A stretch of DNA of 64,000 nt from Segniliparus sp051660745. Its GTDB lineage: Bacteria; Actinomycetota; Actinomycetes; Mycobacteriales; Mycobacteriaceae. The stretch covers positions 248,001-312,000 of the forward strand of contig NZ_JBOFQF010000042.1 in NCBI RefSeq assembly GCF_051660745.1, in the 5' to 3' direction. Below, piece after piece: positions 41,192 through 51,252 of the stretch (its first letter is position 1; each line of letters begins with the position of its first letter). Under the pieces are notes generated by a model that saw only the letters and a program-made list of their open reading frames with translations, made no database searches and was not told where the DNA came from. Position numbers and translations under genes: made by a program.

Positions 41192-42172
41192 ATGTCTGCC
41201 ATCGCCCGCCGCTCGCTCGCCGCGCTCGCCGCGCTCGCCGCCGTCTCCGGGCTTGCCGGGTGCGGCGAGCCGGAGGACGTCGTGACCGCCAAAAACCCCC
41301 ACGCCTCCGCCGCGCCCGTCTTCGACGTCTCGCCGAAGCAGCCGAACCGGGTGCGCGCCGCCAAAGTCGACGCGATCGCCGCCGAGCTGCCGCAGGCCGT
41401 GCGCGACCGGGGCAGCATCACGGTGACCGGCAGCTCCGGCTCGTTGGCTCCGCTGCGGTTCTACGCCTCGGACAACAAGACGTTCATCGGCAACGAGATC
41501 GACATCGCGACGCTGATCGGCGACATCCTCGGCCTCAAGGTGGACTTCGTCGCCGGGGAATGGGCGCAGAACTTCGTCACAATCGACTCCGGCCAAGCCG
41601 ACCTGTTCGTCTCCAACGTCACAGTGACCGAGGAGCGCAAGGACAAGTACGACTTCGCCACCTACCGCAAGGACGACGTGGCCTTCGAGGTCAAGCACGG
41701 CAGCGGGCGGGCCTTCGCCAAACGCCAGGACATCGCGGGCCTGAAAATCGGCGTCGACTCGGCGACCAACCAGGAGCAGCTGCTGGTGGAGTGGAACGCC
41801 AAGAACGTCGCGGAGGGCCTGGCCCCCGCCGAGCTCGTCTACTACCAGAAAGCAGGCGACTACTACCTCGCGCTCGCCAGCGGCCGCCTCGACGCCTACC
41901 TCGGGCCGAACCCGACGGTGCAGTACCACGCCGCCGTCGCGGGAGAGACGGATGTCGCCTGGGTGGTCTCGGGAGCCGGAGACGGGCTGCAGGGCTGGAT
42001 CGCGGCACTGACCAAGAAGGGGAACGGGCTGGCGAAACCGGTCGCCGACGCGATCAACCACGCGATTGGGGACGGCAGCTACCAGCGGGTGCTCGACACG
42101 TGGGCCATCGGCAACGAGGCCGTGGCGAAGTCCGAGATCAACCCGCCCGGGCTGCCGAGGAAAACCGCATAG
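41192..42172 (+). CDS. Amino-acid ABC transporter substrate-binding lipoprotein
   Basis: The 326-residue protein has a signal peptide with lipobox LAGC and a family 3 solute-binding domain. Typical phrases are GNEIDIATLIGDILGLKVDFV (quoted as GNEIDIATLIGDILG), SGQADLFVSNVTVTEERK and ASGRLDAYLGPNPT. AAGGAGG lies a few bases before the ATG. It completes the transporter. Ligand cannot be told, though the EIDIATLIG and TVTEERK phrases suit polar amino acids. Confidence 0.93.
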   Translation: MSAIARRSLAALAALAAVSGLAGCGEPEDVVTAKNPHASAAPVFDVSPKQPNRVRAAKVDAIAAELPQAVRDRGSITVTGSSGSLAPLRFYASDNKTFIGNEIDIATLIGDILGLKVDFVAGEWAQNFVTIDSGQADLFVSNVTVTEERKDKYDFATYRKDDVAFEVKHGSGRAFAKRQDIAGLKIGVDSATNQEQLLVEWNAKNVAEGLAPAELVYYQKAGDYYLALASGRLDAYLGPNPTVQYHAAVAGETDVAWVVSGAGDGLQGWIAALTKKGNGLAKPVADAINHAIGDGSYQRVLDTWAIGNEAVAKSEINPPGLPRKTA

Positions 42173-42206
42173 GCGGACGCACGGGGAGGCCTTCTCGGCG
42201 CGCGGC

Positions 42207-42212
42207 TAGAAT
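42207..42212 (+). promoter_or_regulatory. -10 box of a probable leaderless lipoprotein promoter
   Basis: TAGAAT ends six bases before the ATG of the first MmpS-like lipoprotein. Confidence 0.5.
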
Positions 42213-42218
42213 TCCGCC

Positions 42219-42635
42219 ATGCGATGCTCTCTTCGCCTCCTCGTCGGGGCGCTCTGCCTGTGCCTCGTCGTCTCCGGCTGCAGCAACCGCAAACGCGGCA
42301 TCGGCGGCCACAACGTCACATACGAGATCACCGGCTCCGGGCTCAGCAGCAGAGTCAAGATCAACTACCTGGTCCATATGGACCAGCCCAAGGCCGGGAA
42401 GAAATACAACTCGCGGCGCGGCTCGGACTACGCCGCCCTCCCCTACACGAAAGACGTGACGCTCGGCGGCTTCTGGGACTACGCGCACATCTACGCGGGC
42501 GTCTCCTTGCCGAAAGACTCCCAAGCCACGCTCACCTGCACGATCAAGCACGACGGGGCCGTGGTGGCCACACAGACCAAGACGCACAGCGTGAGCTGCT
42601 CCGCCCCGAAGGGCGCGGCGGACGAGGACAACTGA
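42219..42635 (+). CDS. MmpS-like lipoprotein (1 of 2)
   Basis: The 138-residue protein has a lipobox VSGC. After it comes VTYEITGSGLSSRVKINYL, quoted as VTYEITGSG and VKINYL, then KDVTLGG, TLTCTIKHDGAVV and a final SVSC. These follow the beta-sandwich pattern of mycobacterial MmpS proteins (YEV-GSG, VNISY, CRI-DG), including the Cys pair. True MmpS proteins have a membrane anchor rather than a lipid and pair with MmpL; neither is seen here. Function unknown. Confidence 0.7.
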   Translation: MRCSLRLLVGALCLCLVVSGCSNRKRGIGGHNVTYEITGSGLSSRVKINYLVHMDQPKAGKKYNSRRGSDYAALPYTKDVTLGGFWDYAHIYAGVSLPKDSQATLTCTIKHDGAVVATQTKTHSVSCSAPKGAADEDN

Positions 42636-42637
42636 CG

Positions 42638-43069
42638 GTGGCGCGCAGGCCTGTGTCGCTCCTCGCCGCGAGCTGCCTCCTGCTCTCGGGCTGCCCCGCG
42701 CTCTCGGGCTGCACGACGCGCGGCCCGGAGGGCGACCCCGACGTCGTCTACGAGATCACCGAGGTCGGTTCGGGCGCAGTGTGGCTGCGCTACCTCGAAG
42801 CGGCCCAGCCCGGCGAGGACGGCAAGCTCCGGGGCGCCGAAGCCCACAAGAACGCGCAGCCGCCGTTCACGGCCGGAGTCCGCCTCGGCGAGGGGTGGAC
42901 CCACGCCTGGATCGAGGCGAAAACGGAGCCGGTCGACCAGACCGTCAAGCTCCACTGCGTGCTCAAGCACAACGGCGTGGTCCTCACCGAGGGCGACGGC
43001 ATGGGCTTCGTCTCGTGCCGCGCCCACTCGAACGGCGCGCCGCCACCGCAGCCTGCGCCGTCCGCCTGA
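42638..43069 (+). CDS. MmpS-like lipoprotein (2 of 2)
   Basis: This 143-residue paralogue begins with GTG two bases after the first gene and has the lipobox LSGC. It repeats the pattern VVYEITEVGSG, VWLRYLE, GVRLGEGW, KLHCVLKHNGVV and FVSC. A Pro/Ala tail follows. It is convergent with lepA, with 15 bases between. The pair resembles the substrate or assembly adaptors of lipid exporters only in fold, so the role is open. Confidence 0.7.
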   Translation: MARRPVSLLAASCLLLSGCPALSGCTTRGPEGDPDVVYEITEVGSGAVWLRYLEAAQPGEDGKLRGAEAHKNAQPPFTAGVRLGEGWTHAWIEAKTEPVDQTVKLHCVLKHNGVVLTEGDGMGFVSCRAHSNGAPPPQPAPSA

Positions 43070-43084
43070 CGGCGCCTGCGCTGC

Positions 43085-44926
<1,842 letters not shown>

Positions 44927-45015
44927 CGCAGTGTCCTTTAGCGTTCGGTCAGTTGTGCGGGCGCAGGCGCGCCAGAGCGGCCGCGCCTGCGCGACCGTGT
45001 CGACGCACCATCATC

Positions 45016-45987
45016 TCACGAGGACTCGTGCGGCTGCGAATCCTCGGCCTCATCAGTGGTTTCCTGCTCCGATTGCGCGAGTTCGGCGGCAGTCGTCTCG
45101 TCCAGAACCTCGCCGACGGGCTCCTCCGCCTCGTCCACGGCGGGCTCCTCGTCATCCTCGTCCGCCGCCAGGGCGGCAGGCCGGGGCGCGACGAGCTCCC
45201 GATACAGCAGCGCCCCCACATACGCCCCGATCAGCGGGAAGAGCATCAGGACCGGCAGCGCCCGGAAGGCCGCCGCGTACCCGTTGAACACCACGTCGGG
45301 CAGGCTGGCCGCCGGATAGATGGCGCTCTGCAGCCAGAACGTCGCGCCGACGGCGGCCCCGATCCAGCCCGCGGCCACGGGCTCCTGGCCGAACTTCGCC
45401 CTGGCCGCAAGCACTGCGGCCACCAAGAGCGCGGGCAGCAGGATCAGCAGCGGCCACGCGGCGGGGAACCACGGGACATGGTCCTGCCGCGCGCCCGCCA
45501 ACGAGTCGACACTCCCCCGCAGGGCGGCGCGCGCGGCGTCGTCCAGCGGCGGGCGCAACGCCCACAGCAGGGCGAACGCGGCGAAACCAGCCGCGAACTG
45601 GACGATCAGATAGACCCAGGCCAGCGCCCCCCGGATTCGTCCGAGCAAACCTGCCGCAACAGTGACGACCGGGTTGAAATGGCCGCCCGAGACCGGGCCG
45701 AAGAGGAAGAACAACGTCGCGGCGGTCAGGCCCACCAGCACGGGGGCCGCGGGGCCGCTCGCCGAGGCGATCACCAATGTCAGGAAGAACGTGCCGAAGA
45801 ACTCGGCCAGCACACGACGGGCGATCCCGCCGTCCGCGAGCTCGGGCCCTTCGTCCTCGACGGCTCCGTCCACGATGTCTTCGGCGAACTCCGCGTCTTC
45901 GGCGAGCTCCGCGTCCTCGTCGAGCTCCGCGCCTGCCTCGTCTTCGAGGAGGACGGCCTCTTCCTCGGCGATATCATGATCTGTCAC
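45016..45987 (-). CDS. Divergent MIP/aquaporin-family channel
   Basis: The 323-residue protein has six membrane segments between acidic ends: about 55 residues of Glu/Asp/Ala before and about 60 after. The first pore loop reads SGGHFNPVVT (NPV in place of NPA). The second reads IYPAASLPD where aquaporins have NPARSLGP, so the Asn and the pore Arg are lost. FFGTFFLTLVI at the first helix confirms the family. It may not conduct water; a different solute or a non-channel role is possible. Confidence 0.8.
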   Translation of the reverse strand: MTDHDIAEEEAVLLEDEAGAELDEDAELAEDAEFAEDIVDGAVEDEGPELADGGIARRVLAEFFGTFFLTLVIASASGPAAPVLVGLTAATLFFLFGPVSGGHFNPVVTVAAGLLGRIRGALAWVYLIVQFAAGFAAFALLWALRPPLDDAARAALRGSVDSLAGARQDHVPWFPAAWPLLILLPALLVAAVLAARAKFGQEPVAAGWIGAAVGATFWLQSAIYPAASLPDVVFNGYAAAFRALPVLMLFPLIGAYVGALLYRELVAPRPAALAADEDDEEPAVDEAEEPVGEVLDETTAAELAQSEQETTDEAEDSQPHESS

Positions 45988-46054
45988 ACACCCACCCTAC
46001 CGCGAGAGCCGCGCCCGTCAGAGCCCTGTGCGGCCCGCCGACGAGCGGCCCCGC

Positions 46055-46519
46055 TCAGCGGACGAGTTCGAAGAGGCTGATACGCCGGTCGGTTTTCGCC
46101 TGGTACTCGGCGAAATTCGGGTTCGCCTCGATCAGCCGCGCCCAGACGCGGGCATGCTCCGCCTGCTCCAGCTCGCGCGCGACCGCCTCGACGGACTGGC
46201 CTTTGACCTCGACCTTCACCTGTGGATTCGCCCGCAAGTTGTAGACCCAGGCCGGGTGTTTCTTGTTCCCCCAGAACGAGCCGACCAGGAACCAACGCCC
46301 GTCGACGTCCAAGTAGTAGAGCGGCGTCTGGCGCGGCTCGCCCGACTTCGCGCCGACGGTGTGCAGCACCAAGAACTGCTCCGCGCCCGCGTAGAGCCCC
46401 TCGACGACCACGCCGCCGTGCTCGCGCAGCTGCGCCACCACGTCATCGTTGAACGCCGCCAACTCGGCCCGGCTCCCGAAGACGGTCCGCCCATGCCCGA
46501 TCTGTTCTGCACTGCTCAC
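46055..46519 (-). CDS. F420-dependent nitroreductase/quinone reductase family (1 of 3)
   Basis: The 154-residue protein is of the Ddn type, split-barrel enzymes that use coenzyme F420. It has VLHTVGAKSGEPRQTPLYY, quoted as HTVGAKSGEPRQTPL, then WFLVGSFWGNKKHPAWVYNL and ELEQAEHARVW. The GAKSG loop binds F420 phosphate. The GTG at 46517-46519 has AGGA about ten bases upstream. It is the last gene of the long leftward row, after two paralogues. Confidence 0.85.
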   Translation of the reverse strand: MSSAEQIGHGRTVFGSRAELAAFNDDVVAQLREHGGVVVEGLYAGAEQFLVLHTVGAKSGEPRQTPLYYLDVDGRWFLVGSFWGNKKHPAWVYNLRANPQVKVEVKGQSVEAVARELEQAEHARVWARLIEANPNFAEYQAKTDRRISLFELVR

Positions 46520-46524
46520 AATGC

Positions 46525-47013
46525 CTATCCTCGCACCAGCTCGATGACCGGGATGAGCCGGCTCGTGTTCTTCTGGTACTCGGCGAAGCCGGGAGACCGT
46601 TCCACGAGCGCCGCCCAGATCTCCTCGCGCTCCGCTCCGGCGAGCTCCTGCGCGGTCACCTCGAACTCCGCCACCGCGCCGCCTGCGGGCACTTCGACCC
46701 GCGCCTTCGGATTGGCCCGAAGGTTGTGCACCCACGCCGGAGCTGTGGGACTGCCGCCGTAGGAGCCGACGAGGAACCACCTGCCGTCGACGTCCAAGCG
46801 GTAGAGCGGATTGGTCCTCGGCTCGCCCGACTTCGCGCCGACAGAGCGCAGGACGAGCAGCGGCATGCCCGCGTACCGCCCGCCGACTTCGCCGCCGTTC
46901 GCGCGGAACTCTTCGAGCACGCCGGGGTTCACCAGGTCCACCGCGCCGGGGTCGTACCACTTCTTGCCCTCCGGGAGGGTGTGGCGCAATTGTGCTTCGC
47001 TCGGCTCAGGCAT
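46525..47013 (-). CDS. F420-dependent nitroreductase/quinone reductase family (2 of 3)
   Basis: This ~162-residue paralogue shares LRSVGAKSGEPRTNPLYRL, quoted as SVGAKSGEPRTNPL, and SYGGSPTAPAWVHNLRANP. It ends LIPVIELVRG. It has a slightly longer N-terminus with KKWYDPGAVDLVNP. ATG at 47011-47013 or GTG at 47026-47028 are both possible; neither has a good ribosome binding site. It lies five bases upstream of paralogue 1. Confidence 0.82.
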   Translation of the reverse strand: MPEPSEAQLRHTLPEGKKWYDPGAVDLVNPGVLEEFRANGGEVGGRYAGMPLLVLRSVGAKSGEPRTNPLYRLDVDGRWFLVGSYGGSPTAPAWVHNLRANPKARVEVPAGGAVAEFEVTAQELAGAEREEIWAALVERSPGFAEYQKNTSRLIPVIELVRG

Positions 47014-47091
47014 ACCTGGGCCAACCACGACGGCGGCGAGGCTTATTCCCCTTCGCGCGGCGCGATTGGAATGGCGGCCCCGCGAGACCCG

Positions 47092-47556
47092 CTAGCGCAC
47101 CAGCTCGAAGAGCGGGATGACCCGGTCCGTGTTCGCCTGGTAGTCGGCGAACCCCGGAGCAACGGCGATCAACGCGCCCCAGACCGCGTCGCGATCCTGC
47201 TCGGGCAGCTCCCGCGCGACGACGTCGTAGGACTGCACCTTCCCGTCGACCCTGAGCTCGGCCTTCGCGGAAGGGTTCGCCCGAAGGTTGTGCACCCATG
47301 CCGGGCTCTTTGGCGCCCCGCCGAACGAGCCGACGACGTACCAGCGGCCTTCGTGGTCGAAGTAGAAGAGCGGGTTGGTCCTCGGCTCGCCCGACTTCGC
47401 CCCGAGCGTGTGCAGCAGCACGGTCGGCCCCGTGAAGGGGCCCTCCGTGACCAGGCCGTCGTTCGCGCGGAAGTTCTCGATGACGCCCGCGTTGAAGCCG
47501 TTGATGGCCTCCGCAGGGGCTTCGTACAGATTTCCCTGGGACTCTTGCTCGCTCAT
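47092..47556 (-). CDS. F420-dependent nitroreductase/quinone reductase family (3 of 3)
   Basis: This 154-residue paralogue has HTLGAKSGEPRTNPLFYF and SFGGAPKSPAWVHNLRANP. AGAGGAAG precedes the ATG at 47554-47556. The three copies share the GAKSGEPR loop and the C-terminal IPLFELVR pattern, and probably keep F420 binding. Such enzymes protect the quinone pool or reduce xenobiotics in mycobacteria. Confidence 0.86.
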   Translation of the reverse strand: MSEQESQGNLYEAPAEAINGFNAGVIENFRANDGLVTEGPFTGPTVLLHTLGAKSGEPRTNPLFYFDHEGRWYVVGSFGGAPKSPAWVHNLRANPSAKAELRVDGKVQSYDVVARELPEQDRDAVWGALIAVAPGFADYQANTDRVIPLFELVR

Positions 47557-47623
47557 GGGGTTCTTCCTCTCAGGCTGTGGACATGGAGCTGCCTAGGGCA
47601 ACCCCGGTCGCGCGTGCCCTTAT

Positions 47624-47678
47624 TCCCAGCAGGTCAGCGCTGCTCCCAGCAGGTCAGCGCTGCTCCCAGCAGGTCAGC
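47624..47678 (+). repeat. 20-bp tandem repeat, 2.75 copies, over an acyl-CoA dehydrogenase stop
   Basis: Units begin at 47624, 47644 and 47664 and read TCCCAGCAGGTCAGCGCTGC. The last includes the true stop codon (47674-47676, minus), so the stop context has been multiplied downstream. Each unit contains a small hairpin CTGCT/AGCAG. Confidence 0.85.
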
Positions 47679-48936
47679 CCGCGAGCAGCCCCTTCGCGAT
47701 GTGGGTCACCTGGATCTCGTTGCTGCCCGCGTAGATCATGAGCGACTTCGCGTCCCTTGCCAGCTGCTCGACCCGGTACTCGCGCATGTAGCCGTTGCCG
47801 CCGAAGAGCTGCACCGCCTCCATCGCGACCTCGGTCGCCGCCTGCGAGGAGTAGAGCTTCATCGCCGAGGCCTCCGCGAGCGAGGGCTGTTTGCCCTCGC
47901 GGGCCATCCCGATCGTCCGGAACACCATGTTCTCGACATTGATCCGCGCGACCTCCATCTGCGCCAGCTTGAGCTGGATGAGCTGGAAGCTGCCGATCTC
48001 CTGGCCCCACAGCTTGCGGGTGCGCGAGTACTCGACGCACAGCCGCAGGCATTCCTCGATGATGCCGAGCGAGAGCGACGCGATCCCGGTCCGCTCCGTC
48101 ACGAAGTTCGAGCGGGCGCTGTCCCGCCCGTCGCCGGACTCGTGGTCCTCGGTCTCGCCGAGGAGGCGGTCTTTCGAGAGCCGCACGTCGGCGAAGAACA
48201 ACTCCCCGGTCGGCGAGGAGTTCATGCCCATCTTCTTGAACGGCTTCGCCTGCACAAGGCCCTCCATGCCCGTGTCGAGCACGAAGGTGAGGACCTTGCG
48301 GGCGCGCCTGTCGATCCCCGAGCCGTCGTCCAGCTTGGCGTAGACCACGATGACGTCGGCGTCCGGGCCGTTGGTGATGAAGGTCTTCTGGCCGTTGAGG
48401 ATGTAGTCCTCGCCGTCGCGGCGCACCGTGGTCTTCATCCCGCCGAACGCGTCGGAGCCGGAGTCGGGCTCGGTGATGGCCCACGCGGCGACTTTCTCCG
48501 CCGTCACCAGCTCCGGCAGCCACCGCTTCTGCTGCGCCAACGTCCCTTTGGCCATGATGGTCCCCGCGCCGAGGCCGAGGCTGACGCCCATGGAGGCGAT
48601 CAGGCCGAGGCTCACGCCCGCCAGTTCTTTGGAGAGCACCGCCATGAGGCTGTCCTGGCCGTCCATGCCCAGACCGCCGTCGGCGGCTTTCTCGCGCTTC
48701 GGGGGCTCCTCGCCCCGCGCGAGGGCCGCTTCGCGCGCCGCCTTCTTCGCCAGCTGTTTCTCCAACGCCGTGGTCGCCATGTCGGCGATCCCGAAGTCCG
48801 CGAAGAGTTTGCGGATGATCGGGTACGGCTTGAGCTCGCCCGATTCGAGCTGGTCGCGCACTGGCTCGATCTCCTTCGCGATGAAATCGCGCACCGCGCC
48901 TTGGACCAAGAGGTCGGTTTCAGACCATTCGTGCAT
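47674..48936 (-). CDS. Acyl-CoA dehydrogenase
   Basis: The ~420-residue flavoprotein has the FAD region WAITEPDSGSDA, FITNGPDADVIVVYAK, the Arg/Gln FAD contacts and the C-terminal LFGGNGYMREYRVEQLARDAK with a Glu (VEQ) in the position of the catalytic base, then YAGSNEIQ. About 30 extra residues with KKAAREAALARGEEPPKRE-like composition lie near residue 75. It introduces the alpha-beta double bond in an acyl-CoA. AAGGAA is six bases before the ATG. It belongs to the lipid degradation row that starts at 52470. Confidence 0.9.
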   Translation of the reverse strand: MHEWSETDLLVQGAVRDFIAKEIEPVRDQLESGELKPYPIIRKLFADFGIADMATTALEKQLAKKAAREAALARGEEPPKREKAADGGLGMDGQDSLMAVLSKELAGVSLGLIASMGVSLGLGAGTIMAKGTLAQQKRWLPELVTAEKVAAWAITEPDSGSDAFGGMKTTVRRDGEDYILNGQKTFITNGPDADVIVVYAKLDDGSGIDRRARKVLTFVLDTGMEGLVQAKPFKKMGMNSSPTGELFFADVRLSKDRLLGETEDHESGDGRDSARSNFVTERTGIASLSLGIIEECLRLCVEYSRTRKLWGQEIGSFQLIQLKLAQMEVARINVENMVFRTIGMAREGKQPSLAEASAMKLYSSQAATEVAMEAVQLFGGNGYMREYRVEQLARDAKSLMIYAGSNEIQVTHIAKGLLAG

Positions 48937-48981
48937 AGGTATTCCTTTCTCGAACACAAACCCCGGGCCCAGGGAGCCGGG

Positions 48982-49851
48982 TCACGCGAGGTGCTTCGCG
49001 ATCAGCTCGACGCTCCACGGGCCGTCGGTCTCGTAGCTGTTGACTTCGTGCCAGCCCCCGAGCTCGGCGATGTAGCCGCCGCCGACCCGGAACACCTTGC
49101 CGGTGACCTCGCAGTCGGCAGTGGCCAAATACGCCACGAGCGGCGAGATGTTCGCCGGGGAGAACCCGTCGAACTCGCCGTCCGGGACCTCTTCGCCGAA
49201 GATCGCGCCCATGCCCGGCGTGGCGAGGGTGAGCCGGGTGCGGGCCATCGGGGCGATGGCGTTGGACCGCACGCCGTATCGGGCGAGCTCGCTCGCCGCG
49301 ACATTGGAGAGCGCGGCGATGGCCGCCTTCGCGGCTCCGTAGTTGGCCTGGCCGTCGTTGGGCAGGGTCACCCCGGAGTCCGAGGCCGTGTTCACGACCG
49401 AGGCGTTCGGCTGGCGGCCCGCCTTGTGCTCTTCCTTCCAGTAGGCGGCGGCGTGGCGCAAAACGTTGAAGTGCCCCTTGAGGTGCACCGCGATGACGGC
49501 GTCCCACTGGGGCTCGGCCAGGCTCGCGATGAAGCCGTCGCGCAGGATGCCCGCGTTGTTGACGACGACGTCGAGCCTGCCGAAGTCCCGGACCGCCTGG
49601 TCGACGAGGTCTTTCGCCCCGTCCCATTCGGCGATGTTGTTCGTGTTCGCCGAGGCCTCGCCGCCGAGCGCGACGATCTCTTTGACGACTTCTGCCGCAG
49701 GCCCGGAGTCTTCTCCGGTGCCGTCGTTCGAACCGCCGAGGTCGTTGACCACGACCTTCGCGCCTTCCTTCGCGAACAACAGCGCGTGCTCGCGGCCGAT
49801 GCCCCGGCCCGCTCCGGTGATCACGGCGACGCGGCCGTCCAATGCGCCCAT
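48982..49851 (-). CDS. Short-chain dehydrogenase, 3-hydroxyacyl-CoA or hydroxysteroid type
   Basis: The 289-residue SDR has TGAGRGIGREHALLFAKEGA, quoted as TGAGRGIGREH, NDLGGS after strand 2, NNAGILRDG, the catalytic Ser in VNTASDSG and YGAAKAAI. Its N-terminal half resembles the dehydrogenase domain of multifunctional enzyme 2 (17-beta-HSD4), fitting the third step of beta-oxidation. It is next to MaoC hydratase, as expected for that role. Confidence 0.88.
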   Translation of the reverse strand: MGALDGRVAVITGAGRGIGREHALLFAKEGAKVVVNDLGGSNDGTGEDSGPAAEVVKEIVALGGEASANTNNIAEWDGAKDLVDQAVRDFGRLDVVVNNAGILRDGFIASLAEPQWDAVIAVHLKGHFNVLRHAAAYWKEEHKAGRQPNASVVNTASDSGVTLPNDGQANYGAAKAAIAALSNVAASELARYGVRSNAIAPMARTRLTLATPGMGAIFGEEVPDGEFDGFSPANISPLVAYLATADCEVTGKVFRVGGGYIAELGGWHEVNSYETDGPWSVELIAKHLA

Positions 49852-49866
49852 GCTTCCTCGACTCCT

Positions 49867-50736
49867 TTAGTCCGCGATCTCGACGAGACCGTCTTTGATG
49901 ACCACGTCGTCGCCGACCTTGGTCTCGTACACATAGCTCGTGGCCCCGTCCGCAGAGCCCGACCGCCACAACGTGGTCTCGATGTCCTGGCCCGGCAGCA
50001 CCGGTTTCGCGAACCGGACCGCGAGCCGTTTGAGCCGCTCGGTCTTGCCGTCGGCCAACGAGGCCAGCGCCGCCCACGAGGTGAACGCGAGCGTGCACAA
50101 ACCGTGCGCGATGATCCCGGGCAGGCCCGCGTCCCTCGCCACCTCTTCGTCCAGATGGATCGGCATCGGGTCGCCCGACGCCTCGCTGTAGCGGTAGGTC
50201 TGGTCCTGGTCCACGTGCGCGGAGACCTTGGCCGCAGGATCGCTCGCGCGCAGCGCGTCGGGGAATTTGTGCTCCGGCGAGAGCACCCCTTTTTGCTCCG
50301 GGTTGGTGAACTTGCGGACGAAGAAGGTCACGTACTGCTCGTTGACCAGCTCGCCGCCCTCCAACCTGGTCTCGATGAGGGTGACGCCCCGGCTGCCGTT
50401 CTCCAGCCCGTCGAACCCGATCATCTTCGAGCGGGTGACCAGCACGTCGCCCGGATAGATCGGCCGGTGGAACCGGAAGTCCTGCTCGCCGTGCAGCACG
50501 AGGCCGAACAGCTCCAGCGGGACCACTTCGAGCACCGGGCCGGTCATGTTCTCGAAGACCGGGACGATGGCGAAGACCGGCGGCGCGACCTCGCCCGCGC
50601 GGTGCGCTGGGATCGGGTCGTTCGTCGCCTCGGCGTATTTGACGATCGCCTCGCGAGTCACCTCGTACCGGGACTCCTCGGACCATTTTTCGAGCCCGTC
50701 GGCGTCGAATCGGAGCGCTTCCGTCTGCGTTGACAT
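49867..50736 (-). CDS. MaoC-type double-hotdog enoyl-CoA hydratase
   Basis: The 289-residue protein has two hotdog domains, like HtdY (Rv3389c). The second domain holds the hydratase motif with YRYSEASGDPMPIHLDEEVARDAGLPG, quoted as YSEASGDPMPIHLD and GLPGIIAHGLCTL, including the catalytic Asp and His. The first domain keeps the structural NDPIPAH. It hydrates 2-enoyl-CoA. The ATG at 50734-50736 is the first start that matches the family. Confidence 0.9.
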   Translation of the reverse strand: MSTQTEALRFDADGLEKWSEESRYEVTREAIVKYAEATNDPIPAHRAGEVAPPVFAIVPVFENMTGPVLEVVPLELFGLVLHGEQDFRFHRPIYPGDVLVTRSKMIGFDGLENGSRGVTLIETRLEGGELVNEQYVTFFVRKFTNPEQKGVLSPEHKFPDALRASDPAAKVSAHVDQDQTYRYSEASGDPMPIHLDEEVARDAGLPGIIAHGLCTLAFTSWAALASLADGKTERLKRLAVRFAKPVLPGQDIETTLWRSGSADGATSYVYETKVGDDVVIKDGLVEIAD

Positions 50737-50750
50737 CAGGCGGCCGCCGC

Positions 50751-51185
50751 TCAGGCGCTCAGGAACTCGGTGAGCTTGGCGACCGAGGCCTCGAGGTCCT
50801 TCAGCCCGGCCCGTTCGACGGCTTTGGCGAGCGGGCCCTTGATGATATTGCCGCTGAACTCGCTGCCGAGGGTGACTTTGGTCCCGTCGCCCTCGGGGGC
50901 CAGCGAGATGGTGGTCGTGGTCTTGACCCCGGCCATGCCGACGCCCGAGCTCTTGAACAGCTTGTTCGGCTCGAATTCCTCGACGGTCCAGGTGATGGTG
51001 TTCGCCATGCCCATCATGGTGATGACCTCCGCGTACTGGGCGCCCTTCGACAGCTGCTCCGGGACGTCGCCCTTCCACTTGGTGTGGATGGTCATCCACT
51101 TGTCGTAGTCGTCGAGGTTGGTGATCCCGGCCCAGACCTTCTCCGGGGGGAGGGGGATGGTCGATGTCGCTTCGATGCTGCCCAT
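50751..51185 (-). CDS. SRPBCC/START-like protein
   Basis: The 144-residue protein begins IEATSTIPLPPEKVWAGITN, quoted as IEATSTIPLPPEKVW, then YDKWMTIH, typical of the polyketide cyclase/START fold with a lipid-binding cavity. TISLAPEGDGTKVTLGSEF forms the last strands. No catalytic residues are evident. Its place between thiolase and MaoC suggests binding of an acyl-CoA intermediate. Confidence 0.85.
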   Translation of the reverse strand: MGSIEATSTIPLPPEKVWAGITNLDDYDKWMTIHTKWKGDVPEQLSKGAQYAEVITMMGMANTITWTVEEFEPNKLFKSSGVGMAGVKTTTTISLAPEGDGTKVTLGSEFSGNIIKGPLAKAVERAGLKDLEASVAKLTEFLSA

Positions 51186-51252
51186 AGGGGTGCTCTCCTT
51201 TTGATCTTTCTTCGTGTTTTCGCGGGGTTGGCAGGTCTGTGGTTCGCGGGGC

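Noticed and set aside
46726..50733. A 1335-codon open frame on the plus strand
   Set aside because: It is antisense to acyl-CoA dehydrogenase, SDR, MaoC and the quinone reductases, which all have clear motifs. Long antisense frames are normal at this GC content.
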